Positions 9,321-20,121 are shown, counted from the stretch's first letter. The stretch is 64,000 bases of DNA from CBDCDJ01 sp965215355 (GCA_965215355.1 CBDCDJ010000007.1:3658001-3722000), one strand, 5' to 3'. Numbers and translations: made by a program. The notes: generated from the sequence alone by a model not told the origin.

Positions 9321-10340
9321 ATGGATCCGAACGGCGGCCCCCTCCACTACCGAAGCGTAGCCGATCTGAACAGCCAAATCGTCGCTATGGCGGCGCGTTT
9401 GCCCAGAGACTTAGACGTCATCGTGGGCGTACCCCGCAGCGGTCTGTTGGCAGGCAGCCTGCTGTCTTTACACCTCAACCTGCCGTTCACCGACGTAGAC
9501 GGCCTTATCGAGGGCCGAGTCTTCACCAGCGGGGCGCGCCTCGCCGGACAGCAACAAGAAAAGCTGCAGCCGAACCTGCTCAGCGAAAAGCGCACCGTCC
9601 TCGTCATCGACGACAGCGTGTACGCGGGCAACCAGTTCCGACTGACAAAAAAGGTGCTCGAGGCCGCCGGCCTTGTCCACACGCTTTACTACGCGGCCGT
9701 TTTCATAAGGCCGGAGTCTGAAAAACACGTCGACTTTTTCGGTGACGTCGTCCCCGCACCGCGCATGTTCGAGTGGAACTTTATGCACCACAAGCATCTG
9801 GCTCGAGCCTGTATGGACATCGACGGCGTTTTGTGCCGCGACCCCGACGAACACGAGAACGACGACGGCGACAAGTACCAGGGGTTTTTGAGCGAGGCCG
9901 ACCCCCTCTACTTGCCGACCCGGCCGGTGGGTTGGCTCGTGACCTGTCGGTTGGAAAAGTACCGCGCCTCGACCGAAGCCTGGCTGAAAAAACACGGGGT
10001 TCAGTACGGCGAACTCGTCATGATGGACCATCCCGACCAGGCGGCCCGGCGGGCGGCGGGCAACCACGGTGAGTACAAGGCCGAGGTTTACAAAAAAACG
10101 GGCGCGCAGATGTTTATCGAAAGTTCCATCCGCCAGGCCGTCACCATCGCCGACTTGTCCGGCAAACCCGTCCTCTGCATGGACACGCGTGAGATGGTCT
10201 ACCCGGGCGTTCGCCCCGAAAGCTTGTCAAAACCCAAGCCCCCGGCCAGGACGCTCGAGGACACCCTGGCGACCGTAAAAAAGAAGGTGCGCAAAAAAGT
10301 GCGCACCTTCCTCACACAGATTGGGCAGACGGCGGACTGA
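9321..10340 (+). CDS. Phosphoribosyltransferase-HAD hydrolase fusion
   Basis: 339 residues. Residues about 25-150 are a type I phosphoribosyltransferase: VIVGVPRSGLLAG, then the PRPP loop VLVIDDSVYAGNQ at about 93-105. From about 165 the chain enters a HAD-like domain opening with MDIDGVLCRDP (the DxDG nucleophile motif), with TCRLEKYR and a Lys-containing GEYKAEVYKKTGA block after it. The tail is Lys/Arg-rich. A PRTase joined to a phosphatase could make a phosphoribosyl compound and then dephosphorylate it. It is divergent from the glycan operon, so a role in sugar donor supply is possible but unproven. Substrates cannot be read from sequence. Confidence 0.8.
   Translation: MDPNGGPLHYRSVADLNSQIVAMAARLPRDLDVIVGVPRSGLLAGSLLSLHLNLPFTDVDGLIEGRVFTSGARLAGQQQEKLQPNLLSEKRTVLVIDDSVYAGNQFRLTKKVLEAAGLVHTLYYAAVFIRPESEKHVDFFGDVVPAPRMFEWNFMHHKHLARACMDIDGVLCRDPDEHENDDGDKYQGFLSEADPLYLPTRPVGWLVTCRLEKYRASTEAWLKKHGVQYGELVMMDHPDQAARRAAGNHGEYKAEVYKKTGAQMFIESSIRQAVTIADLSGKPVLCMDTREMVYPGVRPESLSKPKPPARTLEDTLATVKKKVRKKVRTFLTQIGQTAD
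10276..10310 (-). terminator. Intrinsic terminator for the - strand inside the PRTase-HAD 3' end
   Basis: Perfect 10-bp arms GAAGGTGCGC (10283-10292) and GCGCACCTTC (10301-10310) with an 8-nt loop. Read on the - strand the hairpin is followed at once by TTTTTT (10277-10282), the form of a Rho-independent terminator. It lies in the Lys-rich C-terminal codons of the + strand gene and would end - strand transcripts coming from 10487 and upstream. Confidence 0.65.
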
Positions 10341-10486
10341 GCAGAGAAAGCACCTGGTACAAGAGAGTCTTTATGCAGGAGCACGCCTTGTCGACGAGCA
10401 CACAGAAGGCCTTTTACCCTAACCGTGGAAAACTCGTGCCTGGCTACACCCCCTCACGGCAATCCACGCGCCTCTAGCCCCTGTTT

Positions 10487-10693
10487 TCAAGGGTATGACG
10501 TGTGGGACGGGTTGTTTTCCGGCTGCGAGGTGGCTATCTCGTGGAGGCCCTGCGCGACCTCTTGCAAGCGGTAAACGTAGTCCTCTATCCAGGCGTGGCT
10601 GTCCCCCGCACCCAGCCCTTTGGAGCCGAGTTCCCGGCGGATGAGTTCCAAGGTTTTGAGGTAGGTGTTGAAGCGCGTCTCTGTCTCGGTCAT
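10487..10693 (-). CDS. Small hypothetical protein
   Basis: 68 residues, acidic and probably helical, beginning MTETETRFNTYLKTLELIRREL, with no motif I recognise. ATG at 10693 follows GGGGGCACC, a G-rich ribosome-site-like stretch; the longer frame to 10762 would reach into the next gene. It is downstream of the TIGR02588/TIGR02587 pair on the same strand, and the - strand terminator at 10276-10310 would serve it. Confidence 0.6.
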   Translation of the reverse strand: MTETETRFNTYLKTLELIRRELGSKGLGAGDSHAWIEDYVYRLQEVAQGLHEIATSQPENNPSHTSYP

Positions 10694-10758
10694 GGTGCCC
10701 CCGTTTCGAGTCTTTCTTAACGCCACTATAGCAAGCAACTCGCGTGCCGGTTCCCACA

Positions 10759-11184
10759 TCACGGACTTTGGTACCCGCCCGCACGTAGCGTCAACTCGTG
10801 GTCGGCCGGGTTTTGTTGAAAGAAAAAGCCCGCTTGACGAGTGGAATGGGCCGGAACGTAGTCGAGGGTGGCGGCCTTGGTCTCGAGCACCTCCTCACCG
10901 TCTGTGAGTTCGCCCTCGACCGTCAAGTCCGCGACCGTTTCGCCGCCGCCGTTGTGAGCCGTGATGGTCACCAGATAACCCTGCTGCACCTTGCGCGTCT
11001 CCTCTACTGCAAGCGTGATGTTGGGCGGCGTCACCTTGACCGCCAAGGCCTGGTACAGCAAAAAGCCGACAACGGTCACGACCAGCACGAGGCCGAGAGC
11101 GGCGACGAACCACTCGGCGGCGGGGATTTTGTCGCCGCCCTGCTTCGTTTGCTCAGCCCGCTTGTTCTCAGCCCGGTTGTTCAT
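10759..11184 (-). CDS. TIGR02588 family membrane-anchored protein
   Basis: 141 residues: polar N-terminus, one membrane helix at about 25-48, then an external beta-rich domain with NITLAVEETRKVQQGYLV, GGGETVADL and TLDYVPAHSTRQAGFFF. This matches TIGR02588, a family found next to TIGR02587. It starts 10 bp after the stop of that partner gene. Function of the pair is unknown. Confidence 0.85.
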   Translation of the reverse strand: MNNRAENKRAEQTKQGGDKIPAAEWFVAALGLVLVVTVVGFLLYQALAVKVTPPNITLAVEETRKVQQGYLVTITAHNGGGETVADLTVEGELTDGEEVLETKAATLDYVPAHSTRQAGFFFQQNPADHELTLRAGGYQSP

Positions 11185-11194
11185 AGTGGAGCGC

Positions 11195-12040
11195 TCATAA
11201 AATGAGCCGAGCGGCGGCCGCTCCGACGGCGGCCGGAAAGCCGAGCACGAGCGTCGCTAAGACGGTTGCGTTGAGCCCTAAACCGTCGGTGCGGCCGAAC
11301 GTCCACAGCATGTAGAGGCTCGCCCCCAACGCCAGCGCGTAGCCCACGACCGTGAAACGCAAAAAAACCTGCCACTGCGGCGTTCCCTCGGGGATAGCTT
11401 CTTGACCCTGAAACTCTACGGCGTAGACGAAGCCGTGCATCACGACGAGGGACGCCGCGACCAACGCCAGGGCGTGCCACTCGGTCATCTTGTAAGAAAT
11501 TAAAACCATCTCTTCGGTCGGCGCGACGTTCAGAGCCAAGAAGAGGGCCCCTGCAAGCATGATGAGCAACTCGGCGGGGTAGCTACCCTGTTTGTTTTCC
11601 CGGTCTTTCGTGTTACCGCCGAGTTGACTCGTCGCCAACACCGCGCCGATGGCACCGGGAACCGCCTGCAAAGCGATTTTGCCGACCAGCTCGTCCAGGG
11701 ACACGCCGGGCACGATGAGCCCGAACAGCGCCAGGACGACCCCGCTCGCCATGAAACCGACCGCGTAGGCCACGAAGCCGTCGACGAGTTCGTCTTTCAA
11801 GTTGAATGCATCCTCGAACCCCGAATAGTAAGAAAGCGCGGTGAGAAGCGGGACGCTCAAAAGCAGCAGCAAGGCGAGGCGCAAGCGGTCCATATAAAAC
11901 CCGAGCCACCACATCTCCATCGTCATCATGAGCGGGAGAGAAAAAAGGATGGCACCGCCGAAGGCGCGACCCAAACCGGTAAAAAAGCGGCGGTTCGGCT
12001 GGCGGCCGTCGGCCTTACGCGCATCTGCACCCTGCCCCAT
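11195..12040 (-). CDS. TIGR02587 family integral membrane protein
   Basis: About 281 residues with seven or eight membrane helices. FSLPLMMTMEMWWLGFYMD near the N-terminus and NVAPTEEMVLISYKMT later are signatures of TIGR02587. I prefer ATG at 12040, after a G-rich stretch (GGGGG, 6 nt spacing), which leaves a short cytoplasmic tail as is usual; ATG at 12103 is the alternative. It forms an operon with TIGR02588 at 10759-11184. No biochemical role is known. Confidence 0.85.
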   Translation of the reverse strand: MGQGADARKADGRQPNRRFFTGLGRAFGGAILFSLPLMMTMEMWWLGFYMDRLRLALLLLLSVPLLTALSYYSGFEDAFNLKDELVDGFVAYAVGFMASGVVLALFGLIVPGVSLDELVGKIALQAVPGAIGAVLATSQLGGNTKDRENKQGSYPAELLIMLAGALFLALNVAPTEEMVLISYKMTEWHALALVAASLVVMHGFVYAVEFQGQEAIPEGTPQWQVFLRFTVVGYALALGASLYMLWTFGRTDGLGLNATVLATLVLGFPAAVGAAAARLIL

Positions 12041-12244
12041 GCCTAACCCCCAGAACTCTGTGCGACCGAGTGCGGCGTTGGCGGCTCGGAAGACCCTCAT
12101 CATACGAGACTAAATGTGGCTCGAGCCCGCGGAGAACCCGGCCGACGAGGAACCGGCGTCGCCAAAACTTGAAAGCCAGGTGCCCCGCAAAGTCAGGAAG
12201 ACGAACGGCCTTTCGCTCAGCCACACCGCCAAGGCTCAACGTGC

Positions 12245-12258
12245 TACCTTTGGGAGTC
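12245..12258 (+). promoter_or_regulatory. -10 box and near-leaderless start of rph
   Basis: TACCTT at 12245-12250 ends 8 nt before the rph ATG at 12259. A GGGAG at 12252-12256 lies only 2 nt from the ATG, too close for a normal Shine-Dalgarno, so a near-leaderless transcript is likely. Confidence 0.4.
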
Positions 12259-12969
12259 ATGCGCCAGGACAGAACCGCCAACCAACTCAGGCCCATCACC
12301 GTCACGCCGGGTTACAACCGTTATGCGGAAGGCTCCGCCCTGGTGCAGTGGGGCTACACCCACGTCCTCGCCACCGTGACGATAGACAAAAAGCTCCCGC
12401 CCCACCTGCGCGGCCAGGGCCACAAGGGCGGCTGGCTGACCGCCGAATACGCCCTGCTGCCCCGCGCCACCCAGGAGCGCACCATGCGCGAGCGCCTTTA
12501 CGCAGGCGGCCGCACCCAGGAGATACAGCGCCTCCTCGGGCGCAGTTTACGCACCGCCGTAGACCTGAGTTTTTTTCCGAACAAAACCCTCATCGTCGAT
12601 GTGGACGTATTGCAGGCTGACGGCGGCACGCGCTGCGCGGGCATCTTGGCAGGTTACGCCGCGCTGCACGAAGCGGCGAGCCGACTGGTATTTAGGGGCG
12701 AACTGTCCGAGTGGCCGCTACGGTATGAGATGGCAGCGGTCAGCGTCGGGGTTGTCCAAGGCAAAACTTTCATCGACTTGGAGTTCAGCGAAGACAGCCG
12801 CGCCGAAGCGGACCTGAACGTGGTGGCGACCTACAGCGGCGACATCATAGAAGTCCAGGGCGGCGGCGAAGTCGCGCCGCTTGGGGCGGAACAGTACGTG
12901 CAGCTCGTCGCGGCGGGCATCACCGCGGTGCAGCGCATTCTCGACGCGGTGCGCCCGCAGCTCTCCTAG
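12259..12969 (+). CDS. rph: Ribonuclease PH
   Basis: 236 residues, the usual length for RNase PH, the phosphorolytic 3'-exonuclease that trims tRNA 3' ends. MRQDRTANQLRPI opens the protein, followed by EGSALVQWGYTHVLATV, GWLTAEYALLPRAT, the RxxEIQRLLGRSLR block and DVDVLQADGGTRCA (catalytic DxDxxxxDG). ATG at 12259 gives a typical N-terminus. rdgB follows after 11 bp, a widespread rph-rdgB pairing, so the two are probably co-transcribed. Confidence 0.97.
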   Translation: MRQDRTANQLRPITVTPGYNRYAEGSALVQWGYTHVLATVTIDKKLPPHLRGQGHKGGWLTAEYALLPRATQERTMRERLYAGGRTQEIQRLLGRSLRTAVDLSFFPNKTLIVDVDVLQADGGTRCAGILAGYAALHEAASRLVFRGELSEWPLRYEMAAVSVGVVQGKTFIDLEFSEDSRAEADLNVVATYSGDIIEVQGGGEVAPLGAEQYVQLVAAGITAVQRILDAVRPQLS

Positions 12970-12980
12970 CAAAATTCACC

Positions 12981-13583
12981 GTGACCGAAATTGTCATCGC
13001 CAGTGGCAACGAGGGCAAGGTAGGCGAGTTCCGAGCCGCTTTGGCGGGCTTGCCACTGACCCTGCACTCGGCTCGAGACCTAAACCTCCACGACTTTCCC
13101 CCGGAAGATGCCCCAAGCTACGCCGGGAATGCCGCCGTCAAAGCCGCTTACGCCGCGGCCCAAACCGGCCTGCCGAGTCTGGGCGACGACTCAGGGCTCG
13201 AGGTCGACGCGCTCCGCGGTGCGCCCGGCCTCTACTCGGCACGTTATGGGGGGCGCTCGAGCAGCGCGGAGCGCGTCACTTATCTATTGCAGGAGTTGCG
13301 CGGCGTGCCACAAGAAAAAAGAGGGGCCCGCTTCGTCTGCGCCCTCGTCCTGACAACCCCGCAGGGTGAACTGCACACCTTTCAGGGCGAATGTTCGGGC
13401 CGCATCTTGTTGAAGCCACAGGGCGAGAGCGGTTTTGGCTACGACCCAGTTTTCTACAGCCTCGACCTGAACAAAACGTTTGCCAAGGCGGACGCCCACG
13501 AAAAAGAGTGCGTCAGTCACCGTGGCCGCGCCGTTGAAAAGTTGAAGGCTTGGCTCGGTAAATTTAGGGGCGACACCCTCTAA
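12981..13583 (+). CDS. rdgB: XTP/dITP diphosphatase (RdgB/HAM1)
   Basis: 200 residues. Cleans the nucleotide pool by hydrolysing dITP, XTP and dITP-like substrates to monophosphates. IASGNEGKVGEF at the N-terminus, SYAGNAAVKA, LGDDSGLEVDAL (metal-binding) and FGYDPVF (substrate specificity) are all family motifs, with SHRGRA near the C-terminus. GTG start at 12981. Second gene of the rph operon. Confidence 0.96.
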   Translation: MTEIVIASGNEGKVGEFRAALAGLPLTLHSARDLNLHDFPPEDAPSYAGNAAVKAAYAAAQTGLPSLGDDSGLEVDALRGAPGLYSARYGGRSSSAERVTYLLQELRGVPQEKRGARFVCALVLTTPQGELHTFQGECSGRILLKPQGESGFGYDPVFYSLDLNKTFAKADAHEKECVSHRGRAVEKLKAWLGKFRGDTL

Positions 13584-13684
13584 AACTGCCGCCCTTAGAA
13601 CGGGCTTGCCCAATCCCTTCAACTCACTTGTATAAAGTTCTCAAGGGACATAACCAGAAGATAAAAACAAATGTTGCATGGGGG

Positions 13685-13714
13685 TTGACACGCCCCGCGA
13701 TAATTGTGTACACT
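13685..13714 (+). promoter_or_regulatory. Promoter of the 23S-5S-tRNA cluster
   Basis: A consensus -35 TTGACA (13685-13690), an 18-bp spacer and TACACT (13709-13714) preceded by TGTG. It lies 30-60 bp upstream of the 5' half of the pre-23S processing stem, as expected for a ribosomal promoter. It is the most consensus-like sigma-70-type promoter I see in the window. Confidence 0.75.
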
Positions 13715-13746
13715 TATTTTTGCCGCTTGAAAAAGTGGCGCGAACA

Positions 13747-13768
13747 ATGACAGGCGAATAGAAGTGAT
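13747..13768 (+). other. 5' half of pre-23S processing stem
   Basis: This 22-nt segment is complementary to 16910-16934, just past the 23S 3' end: 13 bp (GAATAGAAGTGAT) plus 8 bp (ATGACAGG) separated by a 1x4 internal loop. Pairing of the flanks would enclose the whole 23S precursor, the classic RNase III-type processing stem. Confidence 0.75.
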
Positions 13769-13937
13769 AGAGCATCCTTTTGACGAGTACCATTGCTCAG
13801 AAATGACGATGGGAAAGGCAAAATTAAGCAATCCGGGATAAAACCCGAGCATTGCGTGTCTGATGTACTTACATTTACCAACTAAGGTTTTTGGTTTTCA
13901 AGGTTCATCTGTTTACAGATGATACCTTTAAACATAA

Positions 13938-16876
<2,939 letters not shown>

Positions 16877-16909
16877 TTTTGGACTTATTCGAGTCCATCA
16901 GACGGCAAC

Positions 16910-16934
16910 ATCACTTCTATTCACCACCTGTCAT
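16910..16934 (+). other. 3' half of pre-23S processing stem
   Basis: Pairs with 13747-13768 upstream of 23S (13 + 8 bp). It sits between 23S and 5S, so the stem releases 23S separately from 5S and tRNA-Gly. Confidence 0.75.
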
Positions 16935-16941
16935 ATTTTTT

Positions 16942-17059
<118 letters not shown>

Positions 17060-17144
17060 TTTATTTTGAGAGAGGTATCATCTGTTCTCAGGTGGTGCCT
17101 CTATTTGTTAAAGTGAGGTATAGTTGAAACATGATACCTCTCGT
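17060..17144 (+). other. 5S-tRNA spacer with inverted repeat
   Basis: Arms GAGAGGTATCAT (17070-17081) and ATGATACCTCTC (17131-17142) are perfectly complementary over 12 bp. The second arm ends 2 nt before the tRNA. It may be a processing stem for the 5S-tRNA precursor. A TATAGT at 17119-17124 could be a secondary -10 box for the tRNA. Confidence 0.5.
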
Positions 17145-17220
17145 GCGGGAGTAGCTCAGTTGGTAGAGCGTCACCTTGCCAAGGTGAATGTCGAGAGTTC
17201 GAGTCTCTTCTCCCGCTCCA
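17145..17220 (+). tRNA. tRNA-Gly (GCC)
   Basis: 76 nt with encoded CCA. The acceptor stem GCGGGAG pairs with CTCCCGC, the D-arm has AGTTGGTAGA, the anticodon loop TTGCCAA gives anticodon GCC, and the T-loop is TTCGAGT. A tRNA-Gly after 23S-5S is also the Thermus arrangement. Confidence 0.97.
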
Positions 17221-17226
17221 CATATA

Positions 17227-17272
17227 AATTTATTAGAGGACTTTGCTTAGAAGCAAAGTCCTCTAATAAATT
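17227..17272. terminator. 22-bp perfect inverted repeat after tRNA-Gly
   Basis: Arms at 17227-17248 and 17251-17272 are perfectly complementary with a 2-nt centre, core AGAGGACTTTGCTT. No long T-run follows, but the AATAAATT edges are AT-rich on both sides. Probably the end-of-cluster (possibly bidirectional) terminator. Confidence 0.6.
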
Positions 17273-17331
17273 GTCCATAGACACTGGTTCTTTCTATATA
17301 TACAATTTACACTTCATACAAATCTCTAGTA

Positions 17332-18222
17332 ACCTCGGGTGCTAGACGATTAGGCAAAGAGGAAGAGGATAAGGTTGTGAGCCGCGACTTTGCGGCAGAC
17401 GCTAGCGCGGATGCTCCAGAAGGAGTTGAGTTGCTGCAGGGCGATATTGCGACAGCGTGTGAGTGAGGAGAAAACGGCTTCGATAGATTTACGTGCTGTG
17501 GCAAAGAAGTCACACCAGAACTGAGGCTCTTTAGCATTGCCCTTGGGCGGCGTGTAGATGCCTAAGCCTTGATAGCCCTTGTCACCGATAAGGCTGTTTA
17601 GGTCATCATAGCGGTCATCGAGCAAACACTTGCCCACCATGACATCATGCTCATTGGCTGGGACGACAGCAAAGCGACAGATAGCGCCTTGACCTGTGCA
17701 TACAGCATGTAGCTTGTAACCGTAAAAGCGCTTGGTTGCTCCACCGCGTCCGGATGCGGCTTCACTCATCCTTCGCTGTCTTGTGTAGCGAACGCCCTTG
17801 CAGATGGGCAGCGGTTTCGAATCAATCAGGTACACCCCATCATGCTGAGCAACCAGCATCGCCAAATCAGCGTAGATGCGTTCAAAGTTACGACTCACCC
17901 GGTAAAAGCGGCTGAGGTGGGGCAGCTCGGGAAACAGGCTCTGATACTCGCGCTGCACCAGCAAGTACCACAAGCCCTGATTCTTTTGCTGCAGGATTTC
18001 ACCGACTAAGATGATGCTGAGCACTTCGGCGTAGCTCGACTTTTGGTTGGGTTTCTTGGGCAGCTTAAAGCGCCCCAAGCGCTCAGACGCTTGCAGATAG
18101 TCGTCTAGCAGGACGTATACCGCTGTGAAGAGGTCTGTTACAGTGTGCTTCGAGAGAAGATGTCTGGTTCGCATAACCAATCTTCTCTCTTTTTCTATCC
18201 CTTTTCCACTAGCACCCGAGGT
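17332..18222. mobile_element. IS982-family insertion sequence
   Basis: About 891 bp bounded by inverted repeats ACCTCGGGTGCTAG (17332-17345) and CTAGCACCCGAGGT (18209-18222). Outside the ends are identical 5-bp copies of TAGTA (17327-17331 and 18223-18227), a target-site duplication. It holds a single - strand transposase gene with an intact frame. Intact ends, an intact gene and intact duplication suggest a recent insertion, 60 bp downstream of the ribosomal cluster. Confidence 0.9.
17350..18174 (-). CDS. IS982-family transposase
   Basis: About 274 residues, full length for IS982 DDE transposases. The acidic residues lie in YLIDSKPLPICKG (first D), SLIGDKGYQG (second D) and KSIEAVFSSL (E); AVPANEHD and KRFYGYKLHAV are family blocks. 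ATG at 18174 has AGAGAAG upstream; TTG at 18180 is the longer alternative. It is the only gene within the inverted repeats. Confidence 0.92.
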   Translation of the reverse strand: MRTRHLLSKHTVTDLFTAVYVLLDDYLQASERLGRFKLPKKPNQKSSYAEVLSIILVGEILQQKNQGLWYLLVQREYQSLFPELPHLSRFYRVSRNFERIYADLAMLVAQHDGVYLIDSKPLPICKGVRYTRQRRMSEAASGRGGATKRFYGYKLHAVCTGQGAICRFAVVPANEHDVMVGKCLLDDRYDDLNSLIGDKGYQGLGIYTPPKGNAKEPQFWCDFFATARKSIEAVFSSLTRCRNIALQQLNSFWSIRASVCRKVAAHNLILFLFA

Positions 18223-18287
18223 TAGTACACTTATCTAAAGATAGAAAACAAGGTGGTATCGGTACCTTGGCAAAATAGCAATGGGAG

Positions 18288-18800
18288 ATGGTGTGTTTGA
18301 GGATAATAAATGTAACACTTTGGTTTATAGCAGTATTTATCGTGTCTTTTCCGAGCAGTGGATATGCTCAGCAGGACTTAGCCGACTACTCAATTGAAGT
18401 ACAAAACTGGGCTTATAGCATTTCAATATGGGCCGCTGATGCGTCAAAGACAGAGTACAGATATATGTCCGATGACCTGCGTGATGAGGGAATAAAACTT
18501 TCTCTTCAGGCAGTTCCCTTCACAATAAAGTCACCCGAAATTCTGCAACAGATACTTAACAATCCAGATATTCGTGAAAACACTGAGATTTTCAACGCTT
18601 TCACCTACCTATCTAATGAGTACAAAACAATACAAAACGGTCATGATTTTCTACATGTTGCACTCAATGTACAAGACCCGCAGGAGTTAGAAATGATTGA
18701 ACTTAGAAGAGACCTTTTTGAACTGAGCTTAGCATTTACTTCATTTCTTTATGGACGGCCCGGAGTTGCATATTACCTTGAAACCACCTTCCTGCCTTAG
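18288..18800 (+). CDS. AT-rich secreted hypothetical protein
   Basis: About 170 residues with a signal peptide (hydrophobic core IINVTLWFIAVFIVSF, likely cleavage after GYA near residue 27). The mature part is acidic with no recognised motif; it may be helical. GGGAG at 18283-18287 abuts the ATG at 18288, so TTG at 18297, 9 nt downstream of it, may be the true start. Base composition is clearly AT-richer than the flanking genes, as for the SIR2-TPR gene, which suggests transfer. It lies next to the insertion sequence. Confidence 0.6.
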   Translation: MVCLRIINVTLWFIAVFIVSFPSSGYAQQDLADYSIEVQNWAYSISIWAADASKTEYRYMSDDLRDEGIKLSLQAVPFTIKSPEILQQILNNPDIRENTEIFNAFTYLSNEYKTIQNGHDFLHVALNVQDPQELEMIELRRDLFELSLAFTSFLYGRPGVAYYLETTFLP

Positions 18801-18920
18801 TCTACGCTGAAACTGAGTAGTTAAAGAAGCAATTTTGTTTTGGAATGCTGCTTACGCGCGAATGAGTTATTCAAGAGTAAGCTAAGAATGTGTTAACCCT
18901 TTCATACGAATGTTGAAACC

Positions 18921-18954
18921 CCCGCACCGTGCGGGCTCGAGAAACTGGTAAACT
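18921..18954 (+). promoter_or_regulatory. Palindromic operator over the desaturase promoter
   Basis: CCCGCAC-C-GTGCGGG (18921-18935) is a perfect 15-nt inverted repeat. A -10 box TAAACT follows at 18949-18954, so the palindrome covers the expected -35 position of the desaturase promoter. No T-run follows it, so it reads better as a repressor site than as a terminator. Confidence 0.5.
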
Positions 18955-18999
18955 CAAATTACTGAAAGCTTGTTTCCGCCCCACCCCCAAAGGAGATTC

Positions 19000-20076
19000 A
19001 TGGACATCGCACCCCCCCTTTACCTCGTCGAAAACGACCGTCCCAGGACCCCCGCAAGCCTGCTCAGCAACGCTCAAAAAGACCGGCTCATCGAGCGCGG
19101 ATTTTTGGGATTGTACCGCTGGTACACCGCCCGCAGTCAAGAAACACGTAACTGGAACCCGGACAAGTCGTTCGAGTGGGGTAAGCTTCGTCAGGACTTT
19201 TCAGAACCTCTGATGCAAGTGTTGCAGGGCTTTTTCGCGGTCGAACAGTACGCGCCGGACTTTACCGGCCGCATTTTGCAGATGGTGCGCCGCAGCCACG
19301 GGCGCAGCCATTTTCAGATGCGCTGGGGCTCGGAAGAGGAAAAGCACGCCGACACCTGGGAAAACGCGGTGCTGTTCTCGCGCCAGCGCAGCCCTGAGTG
19401 GATGGAAGAGTACAAGTACAACCTGCGCTCTAAAGTCTGGACCGAGCCTTGGGGCGACGCGCTCCACAACCTCGTCTACACCGTGTTTCAAGAGCGCGCC
19501 ACACAGCTCAACTACCTCAATTTAGCCAAAATCGCTCGAGGCCAGTCGAACAAGCCGCAGCACAAAAACGACATCGACCCGATTCTTGCCAACGTCGCCA
19601 CCACCATCGCGGTGGATGAAGCGGCGCATTACAACTTCTTTTTGGAAGGCACGCGCCTGTTCCTTTACTATTACCCACAAAAGACTTTGGAAGCCGTCAA
19701 GGACGTGCTCGAGCACTTCACCATGCCAGCCAGCGACCTGGTGCCGGACTGGGACGAATTTTTCGAAGCGGTTTACAAGGGCGGCATCTACGGTCCACGC
19801 GAGTACGCCCGCGACGTGGTGCAGGTCGTGTTCCGCAACTTGGGCATCGAGAGTCGCAAGGCGCTGGAAGAGGGCATTAAGAAAACCCGCCTGGTCCCGA
19901 CCGACGACGAGAGCGCCATGCACCAGACGGCCTTGTGGGACAGCTACGACTACGGTTTGGTCGAGGGCGATGTAAAGCGGCTGTTCGGCAAAATCGGCAA
20001 GTACGAACAAGAAATCGGCTTCGACCAAATCGACCCGACGGTGTTCGTCAAAAACCCCGAGTACCCGGAGGAGTAA
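19000..20076 (+). CDS. Acyl-ACP desaturase (FA_desaturase_2)
   Basis: 358 residues. A soluble diiron enzyme that puts a cis double bond into acyl-ACP chains, affecting membrane fluidity. The second half of the first iron-binding helix pair is SEEEKHADTWENAV, and the partner is AVDEAAHYNFFLE, equivalent to the EExH/DExxH motifs of plant and mycobacterial stearoyl-ACP desaturases. ATG at 19000 has AGGAG with 4-nt spacing; the frame upstream to 18970 is excluded by that site. A palindromic operator lies in its promoter, so it may be lipid- or temperature-regulated. Confidence 0.9.
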   Translation: MDIAPPLYLVENDRPRTPASLLSNAQKDRLIERGFLGLYRWYTARSQETRNWNPDKSFEWGKLRQDFSEPLMQVLQGFFAVEQYAPDFTGRILQMVRRSHGRSHFQMRWGSEEEKHADTWENAVLFSRQRSPEWMEEYKYNLRSKVWTEPWGDALHNLVYTVFQERATQLNYLNLAKIARGQSNKPQHKNDIDPILANVATTIAVDEAAHYNFFLEGTRLFLYYYPQKTLEAVKDVLEHFTMPASDLVPDWDEFFEAVYKGGIYGPREYARDVVQVVFRNLGIESRKALEEGIKKTRLVPTDDESAMHQTALWDSYDYGLVEGDVKRLFGKIGKYEQEIGFDQIDPTVFVKNPEYPEE

Positions 20077-20084
20077 CAAGTTGG

Positions 20085-20121
20085 GCCGCCGGCCTGACAA
20101 ACAGTTTGTCAGGCCGGCGGC
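20085..20121 (+). terminator. GC-rich hairpin between desaturase and HAD gene
   Basis: 17-bp perfect arms (20085-20101 and 20105-20121) with a 3-nt loop, core GCCGGCCTGACAAA. The hairpin ends on the base before the next ATG and lacks a T-run. It may terminate the desaturase transcript or control the next gene's start. Confidence 0.5.

Noticed and set aside
13584..13937. A 16S gene upstream of 23S
   Set aside because: The interval between rdgB and 23S is only about 350 bp and contains the promoter and leader.
17290..18290. Idea that the insertion sequence is a composite transposon with the AT-rich orphan
   Set aside because: Only one copy with its own target duplication is present; the orphan lies outside the TAGTA repeat.
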